Origin: Actinoplanes utahensis
Lineage (GTDB): Bacteria > Actinomycetota > Actinomycetes > Mycobacteriales > Micromonosporaceae
Direction of reading: 5' to 3'
NCBI RefSeq assembly: GCF_016862455.1
Contig: NZ_BOMZ01000088.1
Span: 62,001-126,000 of the forward strand
DNA: 64,000 nt
Below are positions 48,901-56,121 of the stretch, piece after piece. Each line of letters begins with the position of its first letter. Within the stretch, counting starts at the first letter, position 1. Position numbers and translations under genes: made by a program. The notes under the pieces were generated by a model. That model made no database searches, was not told the DNA's origin, and saw only the letters and a program-made list of their open reading frames with translations.

Positions 48901-51198
48901 GCCCTCGTGGGCACGCCGCCAGCCGACGGCGAGCGGCAGTTCGGCGATCGCCTCGTCGACGGCGACGTCCGGCTGGATCAGCGCGGCCACCGTCTCCTTG
49001 TCACGCCGGTGCGGGGCGAGCAGTTTGCGGGCCCCGCGGTGCACGGTCGCGAAACGTTCGGCCAGTTCCTCGACCGGTTCGCGGAGCACCGCGTCGGTGA
49101 AGATCGCGCCGGCGGCGGTGCGGGCGGCGTTGGCGGCGTCGACGTGCAGGCGCAACGCCCCGGCGGCGGCGTGCACGGCCGACTGGGAGCCGGGCGCGAA
49201 CCAGGCCGGCTCCGGCTTGTCCGGCCGGGCGCCGAGTTCGGCGATCAGGTGGACCAGTTCCACGTCGGAGAACGTGATCACGTCGGGCAGGCCGAGCCGG
49301 CTGGTCGCCCGGTCCAGGTTGCGCTGCTGGTGCTCGAGCTCGTCGGCGTCCGCGGCGAACCGCCCGGAGAGCGCCTTGGCCTCGGCCGCGGTGAGCGGTT
49401 CGAGACGCACGGCGGGCGGGTCGAGGCGCGGCGGCTCGGGCAGGGTGTCGATGTCGAGCGGGGCGGCGAGGACCTCCCCGGCGACGCCGGCCCGGTGGCG
49501 GACCGCGTCGGCGGCCCGGCGGCTCACCTCGAGGCGCTGGGCCAGTTCCTCGGCGGCCAGCCGGATCGGGCGCAGGCTGGTCGCGGTGAGCCACTGGTCG
49601 GCGACGCCCGGCGGCCGCTGCGCGGCATGCTCGGAGATCTCGGAGAGCTGGGCGGCGTCGGTGGGCAGCCGCAGGTGGAAGGCGGCAGCGATGGGCGCGT
49701 TGATCGCGGCGGCCGCGGCCAGCGACTCCAGGGCGGACTGCGCGGCGGCGAGGGCCTCGGCGAGCGGTTCCGTCTCGGCGACCTCCCGCCAGCGGAAACC
49801 GCCGCGTTCCAGGGCGGGCCGCCAGGCGTGGGTGAGGCGGGCGGCGGCGTCGCGGATCCGGTCCAGGGCCTCGTCGGTCAGCGCGGCGGCGTGCAGGGCG
49901 GGCGCGGGCGCCTCCGGCACGTCCGCGAGCCGGGCGAACCGGCCGATGATCTCGTGCAGGGTGCGGCCGAGCGGTTCCCGCGGTTCGGTCAGGGCTCGGG
50001 CGTACGCGTTCAGCTGTTCCCGCCGCTCGCGCAGCAGCTCCCGGGCCGGCTCGTCCATGCCCGGCGCCGGAAGCGCCATCGCCTCCAGGGCCGCGGCGAG
50101 GGTGCCCGCGACCTGCTTGCGCGACGCCCGCGGCCCGTGCAGGTCCAGCAGGTAGTTCCCGAGGCCGGCCGCCGCGAGCCGCTGCGCGACGGTGTCCAGG
50201 GCGGTCGCCTTCTCGGAGACGAACAGCACCCGCTTGCCGGCGTGGGCCAGCGCCCCGATCATGTTCGCGATGGTCTGGGACTTGCCGGTGCCGGGCGGCC
50301 CGTCGACGACGAAACTGTGCCCCTCCAGGGCGGCCGCGACGCAGGCCCGCTGGGCGGCGTCGGCGTCCAGCACCAGCGGCACCTCGTCCGGCGGCGCGAG
50401 CACGTCGATCTCGTCACGGGCGACCGGTTCGAACGTGAACGCTCCCGGGGCGCTGTCGCTCTCGGCGAGGGCCCGGACGACCGGATGTGCCAGGACCCGG
50501 TCCTCGTTCTCGATCAGGTCCCGGCGGATCGCCTCGGCCGCCGGATCGAACCGGGCCAGGACCGCGGTTGCGGACGTACGCCATCCGGTCCGGCCCTCGA
50601 CCGCCTGCCCGATCCGCGCGGTCAGATCGGCCACGTCGAGGCCGGCCAGGTCGCCGACCTCCGGCAGGATGACGCCGAGACCCCGGAGCCGGGCCGCCAG
50701 CGCCGGGTTGACCAGCGGATCGCCGGTGCCGGCCCGCAGCCGGGGCAGGTCACCGGGGCCGAGCGTGACGAGTTCGGCGGGGATCAGCAGGAGCGGGCTG
50801 GCGTACCCGCCGTCGGTGTCCTGCCAGTGCAGCAGACCGATCGCGACGTACAGCACGTCCACGCCGCGGTCGGCCTGCTCCTGCTGCGCGTGCCGCCGCA
50901 GCCGCCGCAGCAGCGGTTGCAGCACCCCGTCCGGCAGGTCGGCCCGCAGGCTCTTGCCGCCTCTGCGCGCGTTCTTGTCGCTCGTTCCGGACAGGGCGCA
51001 GTCCCGGCCGTGCCGCAGCGCCTCCACGACGCCGGCCGGATCGGGACTGACGATCTCGACCAGGTCGGAACCGCCTCGCGGCAGGTTGATGAGGCGGTTG
51101 GCGCCGCCGGTTCCGACGATCCCCTCGCGCCAGGCCGCGAGCGCCGCCCGGGCGTCGTCGCCCGGCCCGGTGTGTCCTTCAGCATCATCCGGCCGCAT
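45940..51198 (-). CDS. Giant SF1 helicase with DUF4011, Vsr-like and DUF3320 domains (Hhe-like putative defence protein)
   Basis: A 1752-residue single-gene protein (ATG 51198; GTG 51225 would add nine residues). DUF4011 about 15-130: AAWREGIVGTGGANRLINLP, LYVAIGLLHWQDTDGG. Walker A VDGPPGTGKSQT near 296, with a long helical insertion of about 850 residues before Walker B VVVIDEASRMAP near 1189 and GDDAQLPP. Later motifs LTNHYRSRHESLIAF, DAAQGDERDVII and VAITRARQRVEV are intact, so helicase/ATPase activity is expected. About 1437-1510 is a Vsr/PD-(D/E)xK-like nuclease: SPIEQSVLAALDSWG, RDRDRLQDQVLAGLGW, HRMWSVAW. The usual RIDLAV Asp and IECDG Glu are replaced by FGIGVR and VLFDG, so the nuclease looks inactive. 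DUF3320 covers about 1560-1740. This architecture is found among predicted phage-defence genes. No partner gene is evident. Confidence 0.88.
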   Translation of the reverse strand: MRPDDAEGHTGPGDDARAALAAWREGIVGTGGANRLINLPRGGSDLVEIVSPDPAGVVEALRHGRDCALSGTSDKNARRGGKSLRADLPDGVLQPLLRRLRRHAQQEQADRGVDVLYVAIGLLHWQDTDGGYASPLLLIPAELVTLGPGDLPRLRAGTGDPLVNPALAARLRGLGVILPEVGDLAGLDVADLTARIGQAVEGRTGWRTSATAVLARFDPAAEAIRRDLIENEDRVLAHPVVRALAESDSAPGAFTFEPVARDEIDVLAPPDEVPLVLDADAAQRACVAAALEGHSFVVDGPPGTGKSQTIANMIGALAHAGKRVLFVSEKATALDTVAQRLAAAGLGNYLLDLHGPRASRKQVAGTLAAALEAMALPAPGMDEPARELLRERREQLNAYARALTEPREPLGRTLHEIIGRFARLADVPEAPAPALHAAALTDEALDRIRDAAARLTHAWRPALERGGFRWREVAETEPLAEALAAAQSALESLAAAAAINAPIAAAFHLRLPTDAAQLSEISEHAAQRPPGVADQWLTATSLRPIRLAAEELAQRLEVSRRAADAVRHRAGVAGEVLAAPLDIDTLPEPPRLDPPAVRLEPLTAAEAKALSGRFAADADELEHQQRNLDRATSRLGLPDVITFSDVELVHLIAELGARPDKPEPAWFAPGSQSAVHAAAGALRLHVDAANAARTAAGAIFTDAVLREPVEELAERFATVHRGARKLLAPHRRDKETVAALIQPDVAVDEAIAELPLAVGWRRAHEGLVAAERQHAGLLGRYWKRLDTDFPAIGRALQTAAEVLRVTPPEALSQVVEYVCGPQRSNADELHRAVTEARDVFRHWRSTLRPEPEAAGRPELGHGPVQHAVAWMRAQVAPLRDTAAVLRQLGDAVGRDLNVAEAAGVIEVRQGMLDAEHAFAAATHSYETTLGPVFQGKQTDLRAIEDAIEWTAHTRTLRTGTDAALNHEQAAAMTAGRPAPDLTPAIEAWQDARQRILDAFGPARQVRLGTALDRYETARDLLRDLLDDESGQREWFDYLAARGVLAEYGLDTVVDYCADHSVDVERLGDVLERTAYRAWIDRILAEDERLHPLAAAERDELAAEFRRLDAELLPDAAGRVIEALNARRPVVTDGGGPAQIRAEGGKPDGHLPVRDQLAAAWDTVAALKPCMLMPPAAVSRLLPDQAVFDVVVIDEASRMAPAAAAACAYRGTSLVIVGDDAQLPPAGDQPSVLVVANDCGAFTRLALTNHYRSRHESLIAFANQAFYQNRLVTFPTAHPAGPDLGVELYAAAPDAEARQVAERVLHHLTTRPSLSLGVVTLTAAHADEIADAVEVTLAGRPDLEGFLGDFVVEGADAAQGDERDVIILSTGADLGAAGGPTGARRLDVAITRARQRVEVVSAISAADREEPGGEGERRLAAYLDFAEHGVLPGDAREPSPIEQSVLAALDSWGIPAEPVRFGIGVRNAGAYVLGVLFDGPGEDNARDRDRLQDQVLAGLGWHLHRMWSVAWHTDRSAQEARLRVAVENALATPDVFAEIPDETLTVRPAQLPEWALPYERAVVAPLPAAARFDDEVARRLLIRTVEQIAEVEGPVHVGVLTRRIREAWGLSRLTQQVKAAIETAIRSSRAGFDGTFVTAADAPIPAVRVPGDGVTRKPDQVADAELQLALEYLVLDAGLVEGEDLLAAAGRLFGWSGSRTGAARLAAMLDDLVEADRLIAHRNGLIAAPENDLLDLPDPATLPRRATYDPVRL

Positions 51199-51329
51199 GT
51201 GCCCATTCCAGCAAGGCGACCGCACCCACGTAGCCGATTTGCCCGGTTGACCCTAAAACCATCACCACAAAGTTCGGACATATCGCCCTCTCTTCCCGGT
51301 TTCCGGTGATTTGGATACGACGGTCTCCG

Positions 51330-52919
51330 TCAGCGGTGCCGCTCGGCGACCAGCACCGCGTCGTGGATGGTGATGACCCGGCCCTCCGGATCCGTCACCG
51401 TGCGGGGCCGGGACTCGGCCGTGACGACCTTCCAGCCGTCCGGCAGCAGAGCCGCGATCTCCTCCGCCGTGAACAGCATGTCCGGGAAGTGCATCCGGCC
51501 CACCGACGTGGCCAGGTCGGACGGGTGGTGACCGACGACCAGCAGGGTGCCGCCGGGGCCGACCGCCGCGGCCAGACGGGTGTACAACTCCCGGCGGGCG
51601 TCCGGGGGCAGGTGCATGAACTGGGCGCTGACCAGGTCGTACCCCTCGCCCGGCGGGTCCTGGCGCAGATCCGCGTGCCGGAAGGCGATCCGCTCCGCCA
51701 CACCCGCCGCGGCCGCATGGCCCGCCGCCCGGCCGAGCGCGACCGTCGAGATGTCCACCGCCGTCACCTGCCAGCCCCGGTCCGCCAGCCACACCGCGTC
51801 GGCGCCCTCACCGCAGCCGACATCCAGCGCCCGGCCCGCCGTCATCGCGCTCACCTCGGCGACCAGCACCGGATTCGGCTGCCCGCTCCAGACGGCGTCC
51901 CGGCCCCGGTACCGCTCCTCCCAGGCGTCCTCGGAGAACATCGTGGCGATCCGGTCCCGGTACCCGGCGACCGCCTCCCGGGTCTCCTCCGCGATCAGAT
52001 CCATGTTGATCGCCGCCGCCGCGGCCTGCCCACCGGCCATCGCGACGACCACCGTCGCGCCGAGATTCGTCACGTTCCCGGCCGCCCATACGCCCGGCAC
52101 CGCGGTCGCCCCGGTCTCGTTCGCCGGAATCCGGCTGCCCATCACGAACCCGTTCATCTCGAACGGGCTCGCCGCCAGCCCCAGCGACTCGGCCACCGCC
52201 GACCGCGCGGTGAACCTCGGCCCGACGACCACCGCGTCCAGGGCCACCACGTCCCCGCCGTCGAGCCGTACCCCGGTCAACCGCCCGTCCGCGCCGTCGC
52301 CGCCGGTGATCTCCAGACCCTCGATCGGGGCCGCCACCACCGGGATGCCGCGGGCCGCCAGTTCCTCGGCCTGCTCGGCGCCCGGCCCCGGACCGCCGTT
52401 GAGCAGGAGCAGCACGTGCGAGCTGAGCTGCCGCCACATGTGCGCCTGGTGGATGCTCATCGGCCCGGACGCGATCACCCCGATCCGCTGGTCCCGCAGT
52501 TCCCAGCCGTGGCAGTACGGGCAGTGGGCCACATCCCGGCCCCACCGCGCGGCCAGCCCCGGGATCTCCGGCAGCTCGTCGACGAGGCCCGTCGCCAGCA
52601 GCAGACGCCGGCCCCGGACCACCCGGTCACCGTCCAGCACGACCCGGAACCCGGCGTCCTCCCGGACCGCCGACTCGGCCCGGGCCCTGACCCGCTCCAC
52701 CCCGTACCCGCTCAGCTCCGCCCACCCGGCGGCCAGCAGATCCGCCGGCGGCGTGCCGTCCCGCCCCAGCACGTTGTGCATGTGCGCGGCAGGCGCGTTC
52801 CGCGGCTCGCCACTGTCCACCACCAGCACCGACCGCCGGGACCGGCCCAGCGTCAGCGCCCCGCTCAACCCGGCCGTGCCGCCACCGACGACCACGACGT
52901 CATACACCTGCTCGTCCAC
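51330..52919 (-). CDS. Fused thioredoxin-reductase-like oxidoreductase and class I SAM methyltransferase
   Basis: A 529-residue fusion. The N-terminal 320 residues form a thioredoxin reductase-type FAD/NAD(P)H enzyme: VVVGGGTAGLSGALTL, redox pair AHCPYCHG (Cys133, Cys136) and GVWAAGNVTNLGAT. The C-terminal 190 residues form a methyltransferase: ALDVGCGEGADAVWLADRG (SAM motif I) and VSAQFMHLPP. GTG 52919 after AGGAGTGGGCCC chosen; an ATG at 52934 is possible. Fusions of this kind are recurrent in actinobacteria. Its target is unknown; tellurite- or thiol-type methylation is a guess. Divergent from the XRE-cupin regulator. Confidence 0.85.
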   Translation of the reverse strand: MDEQVYDVVVVGGGTAGLSGALTLGRSRRSVLVVDSGEPRNAPAAHMHNVLGRDGTPPADLLAAGWAELSGYGVERVRARAESAVREDAGFRVVLDGDRVVRGRRLLLATGLVDELPEIPGLAARWGRDVAHCPYCHGWELRDQRIGVIASGPMSIHQAHMWRQLSSHVLLLLNGGPGPGAEQAEELAARGIPVVAAPIEGLEITGGDGADGRLTGVRLDGGDVVALDAVVVGPRFTARSAVAESLGLAASPFEMNGFVMGSRIPANETGATAVPGVWAAGNVTNLGATVVVAMAGGQAAAAAINMDLIAEETREAVAGYRDRIATMFSEDAWEERYRGRDAVWSGQPNPVLVAEVSAMTAGRALDVGCGEGADAVWLADRGWQVTAVDISTVALGRAAGHAAAAGVAERIAFRHADLRQDPPGEGYDLVSAQFMHLPPDARRELYTRLAAAVGPGGTLLVVGHHPSDLATSVGRMHFPDMLFTAEEIAALLPDGWKVVTAESRPRTVTDPEGRVITIHDAVLVAERHR

Positions 52920-52982
52920 GGGCCCACTCCTCATCTCTCGTCCGCCGTTCCGCACCCACCGTGCCCGCGGCCCGACCGTCTG

Positions 52983-52996
52983 GCAACTAACGTTGC
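52983..52996. promoter_or_regulatory. Operator-like inverted repeat before the XRE-cupin gene
   Basis: GCAAC-TAAC-GTTGC, 4 nt before the ATG at 53001 (within GGCAACTAACGTTGCTGTT). Its closeness to the start suggests a leaderless or autoregulated mRNA; it is also placed to control the divergent oxidoreductase-methyltransferase gene. Confidence 0.5.
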
Positions 52997-53000
52997 TGTT

Positions 53001-53582
53001 ATGGCAAAAGACCTGGAGTCAGCGCTCGGCGCCGTCGGTCCCCGGCTGCGCGAGCTGCGACAGCGCCGGGACATCACGCTCACCCGGCTGGCCGAGACCA
53101 CCGGCATCTCGGTGAGCACCCTGTCCCGACTCGAGTCCGGCACCCGCAAACCGACCCTGGAACTGCTGCTGCCGCTGGCCGAGGCGTACCAGGTGACGCT
53201 CGACGAACTCGTCGACGCCCCGGAGACCGGCGACCCCCGGGTCCGGGCCCGCCCGATCGAACGCGGCGGTCACACGTTCGTCCCGCTCAGTCGCCGCCCG
53301 GGCGGCCCGCAGGCCTTCAAGCAGATCCTGCCGCCCGCGGAGCCGTCGTGCGGCACACAGCAGCAGACCCATGAGGGGTACGAGTGGCTCTACGTCCTGT
53401 CCGGCCGGATCCGCCTGCTGCTCGGCGACCACGACCTGCTGCTCGGCCCCGGTGAGGCCGCCGAGTTCGACACCCGGCTGCCCCACGCGATCCTGAACGC
53501 CGGGACCACCCCCGCCGAACTGATCAACATCTTCGGCCCCCAGGGCGAACGCGTCCACGTCCGCGCCCGCCCCACCCGCTAA
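53001..53582 (+). CDS. XRE-cupin transcriptional regulator
   Basis: A 193-residue two-domain protein: an XRE HTH (about 10-68: LRELRQRRDITLTRLAETTG, then SVSTLSRLESGTRKPT) and a C-terminal cupin_2 effector domain (about 95-185: EGYEWLYVLSGRIRLLLGD, then LGPGEAAEFDTRLPHAIL). It is divergent from the thioredoxin reductase-methyltransferase fusion, a recurrent pairing, and is probably its ligand- or redox-responsive regulator. The stop codon overlaps the stop of the next gene (TAA/TAG share CTAA). Confidence 0.9.
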   Translation: MAKDLESALGAVGPRLRELRQRRDITLTRLAETTGISVSTLSRLESGTRKPTLELLLPLAEAYQVTLDELVDAPETGDPRVRARPIERGGHTFVPLSRRPGGPQAFKQILPPAEPSCGTQQQTHEGYEWLYVLSGRIRLLLGDHDLLLGPGEAAEFDTRLPHAILNAGTTPAELINIFGPQGERVHVRARPTR

Positions 53583-54520
53583 CGGGCGATCGGGTTGCGC
53601 AGCGGGCGGCCCGCGACGAAGGCGGCGAGGTTCTCGGTGAGCAGGCCGGAGGCGCCTTCGGGGCGGCCGCCGGCGGCGTGCGGGGTGATGAGGATGTTCG
53701 GCTCGTCCCAGAGCGGGGAGGAGGCCGGCAGGGGCTCGGTGCCGAAGACGTCGAGGGCGGCGCCGGCGAGACGGCCCGTGCGGATGGCGTGGAGCAGGGC
53801 GGACTCGTCGAGGGTCGCGCCGCGGCCGACGTTCACCACCCAGGCGTGGGCGGGAAGCCGCGTAAGGATCGCGGCGTCCAGGACGCCGGTGGTCTCCGGG
53901 GTGGCGGGCAGGATGTTGATCAGCAGGTCGGTGTCCGGCAGCAGGCGGGGCAGGTCGGCGTCGGTGACGACGGGGAGGCCGTGCCGGTCGCCGGCGGTCC
54001 GGGCCACCCCGGTCACGTGGGCGCCGAGGGCGACCAGGAGCGGGGCGAGCCGGGCGGCGATGCCACCGAAGCCCCAGATGACCACGCGGGCGTCGCGCAG
54101 CGTACGGAAGGAGTCGCTCTGCCGCACCGGCTGGACGCCGCCGAGCTCACCCGCCCACCGTTTCCCGATCTGGGCCCGGATCAGCAGGTTGAGCCGCCGG
54201 GCGGCGGCCAGCACCAGGCCCAGGGTGTGCTCGGCGACGGTCCGGTCGTGCAGTCCCAGCCCGGCCGTGACCAGCACGTCCGGGGCGAAGCCGGCCCGCA
54301 GCACCGCGTCCGGTCCGGCCGCGAGGGTCTGCACCCAGCGCACCGCCTTGAGCCGCTGCGCCGCGTCGGCCAGGTTGTCCGCGCTGTTCCCCCACGCCAC
54401 CAGGACCTCGGCGTCGAGGTGCCGGTCCGGCAGCGGCCGGCGCACGTCGTAGACCGCGGTCTCCACTCCGGCGGGCAGTTCCGGGTCGAGCTCGATGGTG
54501 TCGGGCAGCAGAACCTTCAT
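53579..54520 (-). CDS. D-isomer-specific 2-hydroxyacid dehydrogenase
   Basis: A 313-residue NAD(P)-dependent dehydrogenase. N-terminal substrate half (MKVLLPDTIELDPELPAG), nucleotide-binding domain with VVIWGFGGIAARLAPLLVAL, catalytic Arg in VNVGRGATLDESAL, Glu region ALDVFGTEPLP and His in ILITPHAAGG. Typical length (about 310-330) for glyoxylate/hydroxypyruvate reductase-type enzymes. Divergent from nothing on its upstream side, where copy 3 of the dispersed hairpin lies. Substrate not determinable. Confidence 0.9.
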   Translation of the reverse strand: MKVLLPDTIELDPELPAGVETAVYDVRRPLPDRHLDAEVLVAWGNSADNLADAAQRLKAVRWVQTLAAGPDAVLRAGFAPDVLVTAGLGLHDRTVAEHTLGLVLAAARRLNLLIRAQIGKRWAGELGGVQPVRQSDSFRTLRDARVVIWGFGGIAARLAPLLVALGAHVTGVARTAGDRHGLPVVTDADLPRLLPDTDLLINILPATPETTGVLDAAILTRLPAHAWVVNVGRGATLDESALLHAIRTGRLAGAALDVFGTEPLPASSPLWDEPNILITPHAAGGRPEGASGLLTENLAAFVAGRPLRNPIAR

Positions 54521-54558
54521 GGCCGCCAGCTTGCCATTCCCGGGTCGTCGCGGTCGTC

Positions 54559-54617
54559 CCCGGCTGGTCGTGGGGGCTGTCTCGGCGGCGCTGAGACAGC
54601 CCCCACGACCAGCCGGG
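54559..54617 (-). terminator. Hairpin terminator, copy 3 of a dispersed palindromic element
   Basis: A 25-bp perfect inverted repeat (54559-54583 and 54593-54617) with a 9-nt loop GGCGGCGCT. It starts 7 nt after the stop of the minus-strand membrane protein gene. Left arm begins CCCGGCTGGTCGTGG, matching copy 2 at 26437 except at paired positions. Confidence 0.8.
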
Positions 54618-54623
54618 CCGGCC

Positions 54624-55313
54624 TCAGGACCCGGTGCCGGTCAGGCGGGCCAGTTCGGCGGCCGAGCCGATGGCGGGACGGTGCGTGGGATCGGCGGCGT
54701 ACTGCCGGATGATCGAGGCGAGACGGCCCGGCTTCGTGCTGACCATGAAGAAGGCGCGGGACCGGACACCGACTCCCCGGATGGCGAAGCGGTCGACGAC
54801 GGACACGTCCTCCGGGGCGATCTCCTCCCAGCGCAGGAGCACCGGGCCGCGTGCCCCGCGGATCTCGACACCGGCGGGGAGCAGCCGGCCGGGCTTCTTC
54901 GCCGCCCGCCACCACAGGGCGCCCAGGATGGGCAGCCAGACCAGCGTGACAGGCAGCGATGCCAGCCAGGTCTCCTCGCCGCGGAGGACCTCGCCGACAC
55001 GCTCGGGCAGCAGGAACGCGAGCCAGAGAACCATCAGGCCGGCTGCCGACAGCACGTTGAGCGGGACGACCGGTGTCTCGAACGACGGCCCGTCGGCCCG
55101 GACCAGCACGGCGGGCGATCCGTACCGGTCGGTGCCGGCCAGCAGGCCGAAGACGACGAAGAACAGGGCGACGAGCATCGCGGCGACGACGAGAGCGACG
55201 CCCACCCCGTCGTGGAAGATCTGGGCGAGCACGCCGACCACGACCGAGGCCGCGCACGTGCCGAACAGGAACGTTCGGCTGTGCCGGGTGACGATCTCCT
55301 CGAAGCTGATCAC
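54624..55313 (-). CDS. Membrane protein, second of a paralogous pair with C-terminal PH-like domain
   Basis: A 229-residue protein, GTG start (ISFEEIVTRHSRTF). Four hydrophobic helices: FGTCAASVVVGVLAQIF, VALVVAAMLVALFFVVFGLL, LNVLSAAGLMVLWLAFLLP and ASLPVTLVWLPILGALWW. The C-terminal half (about 135-229) contains VEIRGARGPVLLRWEEI and RFAIRGVGVRSRAFFMV, with a PH-like beta-rich pattern. It is similar in layout to the gene 5 nt upstream and shares SIIRQYAADPTHRPAIGSAAE near the end with the upstream gene's HWYAHRPEARAAIGTESE. Confidence 0.7.
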   Translation of the reverse strand: MISFEEIVTRHSRTFLFGTCAASVVVGVLAQIFHDGVGVALVVAAMLVALFFVVFGLLAGTDRYGSPAVLVRADGPSFETPVVPLNVLSAAGLMVLWLAFLLPERVGEVLRGEETWLASLPVTLVWLPILGALWWRAAKKPGRLLPAGVEIRGARGPVLLRWEEIAPEDVSVVDRFAIRGVGVRSRAFFMVSTKPGRLASIIRQYAADPTHRPAIGSAAELARLTGTGS

Positions 55314-55318
55314 GCGGA

Positions 55319-56059
55319 TCAGCGTATGGCCGCGCCGCCACCCCACTCGCTGACCAGGCGGTCCCGCTCGGACTCGGTGCCGATGGCGGCACGGGCCTCG
55401 GGGCGGTGCGCGTACCAGTGGATCACGCCGGCCAGGAAGACGCTGTCGGTGCTGAGGCTGGACACCACGGTGATCTCGCCGCTGCGGCGGCCGCGCTTGC
55501 GCACCAGGCCGGGGCGGGAGACGTTGAGCAGGATCCGGTGCGGGGAGCCGGCGTGGGCCGGGAAGTCCACGCCGTCGAACGCCTCCCACGGGATGAACGT
55601 CGCGCCGAGCGACTGCCGGTCCTCGATGCCGTCGGGCCGCAGCCGCACCCCGAACCGGCCCAGGGCGAGGGCCCACCACCAGGCGATCAGCACCACGAAC
55701 AGGCCGGCGAAGAGGACCGCGACCACCCAGGCGGCGTCTCCGGAGAGGGCGTCCTCGACGATGCCGGCGCCCATCGCCGTGCCGAGGGTGGTGGCGAGCG
55801 CCGCGCCGAGCACCAGGGCGGGGCTGACCGGCACGTCGAACGCCGGGACGTCGGGCCGGGCCACCAGCGCGGCCGGCCGGTAGCGGGCGCCGGCGTAGAA
55901 GGCGCCCAGGAACAGCACCAGGTTCACCAGGCCCATCCCGATCAGGAGCAGCGGCTGCACCCGGTCGGTCCGGACCACGCCGGTCACCGCGTAGAGGACG
56001 CCGATCGCCAGCGCTCCGAGCAGGATGGGCAGGCGGAACCGAGCCGTCCATTCGAACAT
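55319..56059 (-). CDS. Membrane protein, first of a paralogous pair with C-terminal PH-like domain
   Basis: A 246-residue protein (ATG 56059, MFEWTARFRLP). Hydrophobic helices ILLGALAIGVLYAVTGVV, LLLIGMGLVNLVLFLGAFYAG, LVLGAALATTLGTAMGAG and AVLFAGLFVVLIAWWWAL, then a cytoplasmic PH-like part (GVRLRPDGIEDRQSLGATFI, PWEAFDGVDFPAH). Ends WYAHRPEARAAIGTESERDRL, which parallels the downstream gene. The pair probably forms one complex. Function unknown. Confidence 0.7.
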   Translation of the reverse strand: MFEWTARFRLPILLGALAIGVLYAVTGVVRTDRVQPLLLIGMGLVNLVLFLGAFYAGARYRPAALVARPDVPAFDVPVSPALVLGAALATTLGTAMGAGIVEDALSGDAAWVVAVLFAGLFVVLIAWWWALALGRFGVRLRPDGIEDRQSLGATFIPWEAFDGVDFPAHAGSPHRILLNVSRPGLVRKRGRRSGEITVVSSLSTDSVFLAGVIHWYAHRPEARAAIGTESERDRLVSEWGGGAAIR

Positions 56060-56121
56060 GTCGATCAGACTAGACGACGGCCGCGACGCCACAGCGCCGC
56101 GGCCGAAGTCCGTCAGCCGGG

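Noticed and set aside
46039..51309. Open plus-strand frame of more than 1700 codons opposite the helicase
   Set aside because: Antisense shadow with low-complexity Gly/Arg/Val composition; the helicase motifs are all on the minus strand.
54624..56051. Single 475-residue membrane protein
   Set aside because: The upstream half of this frame is an antisense-like shadow; two separate genes in proper frames (54624-55313 and 55319-56059) explain the region.
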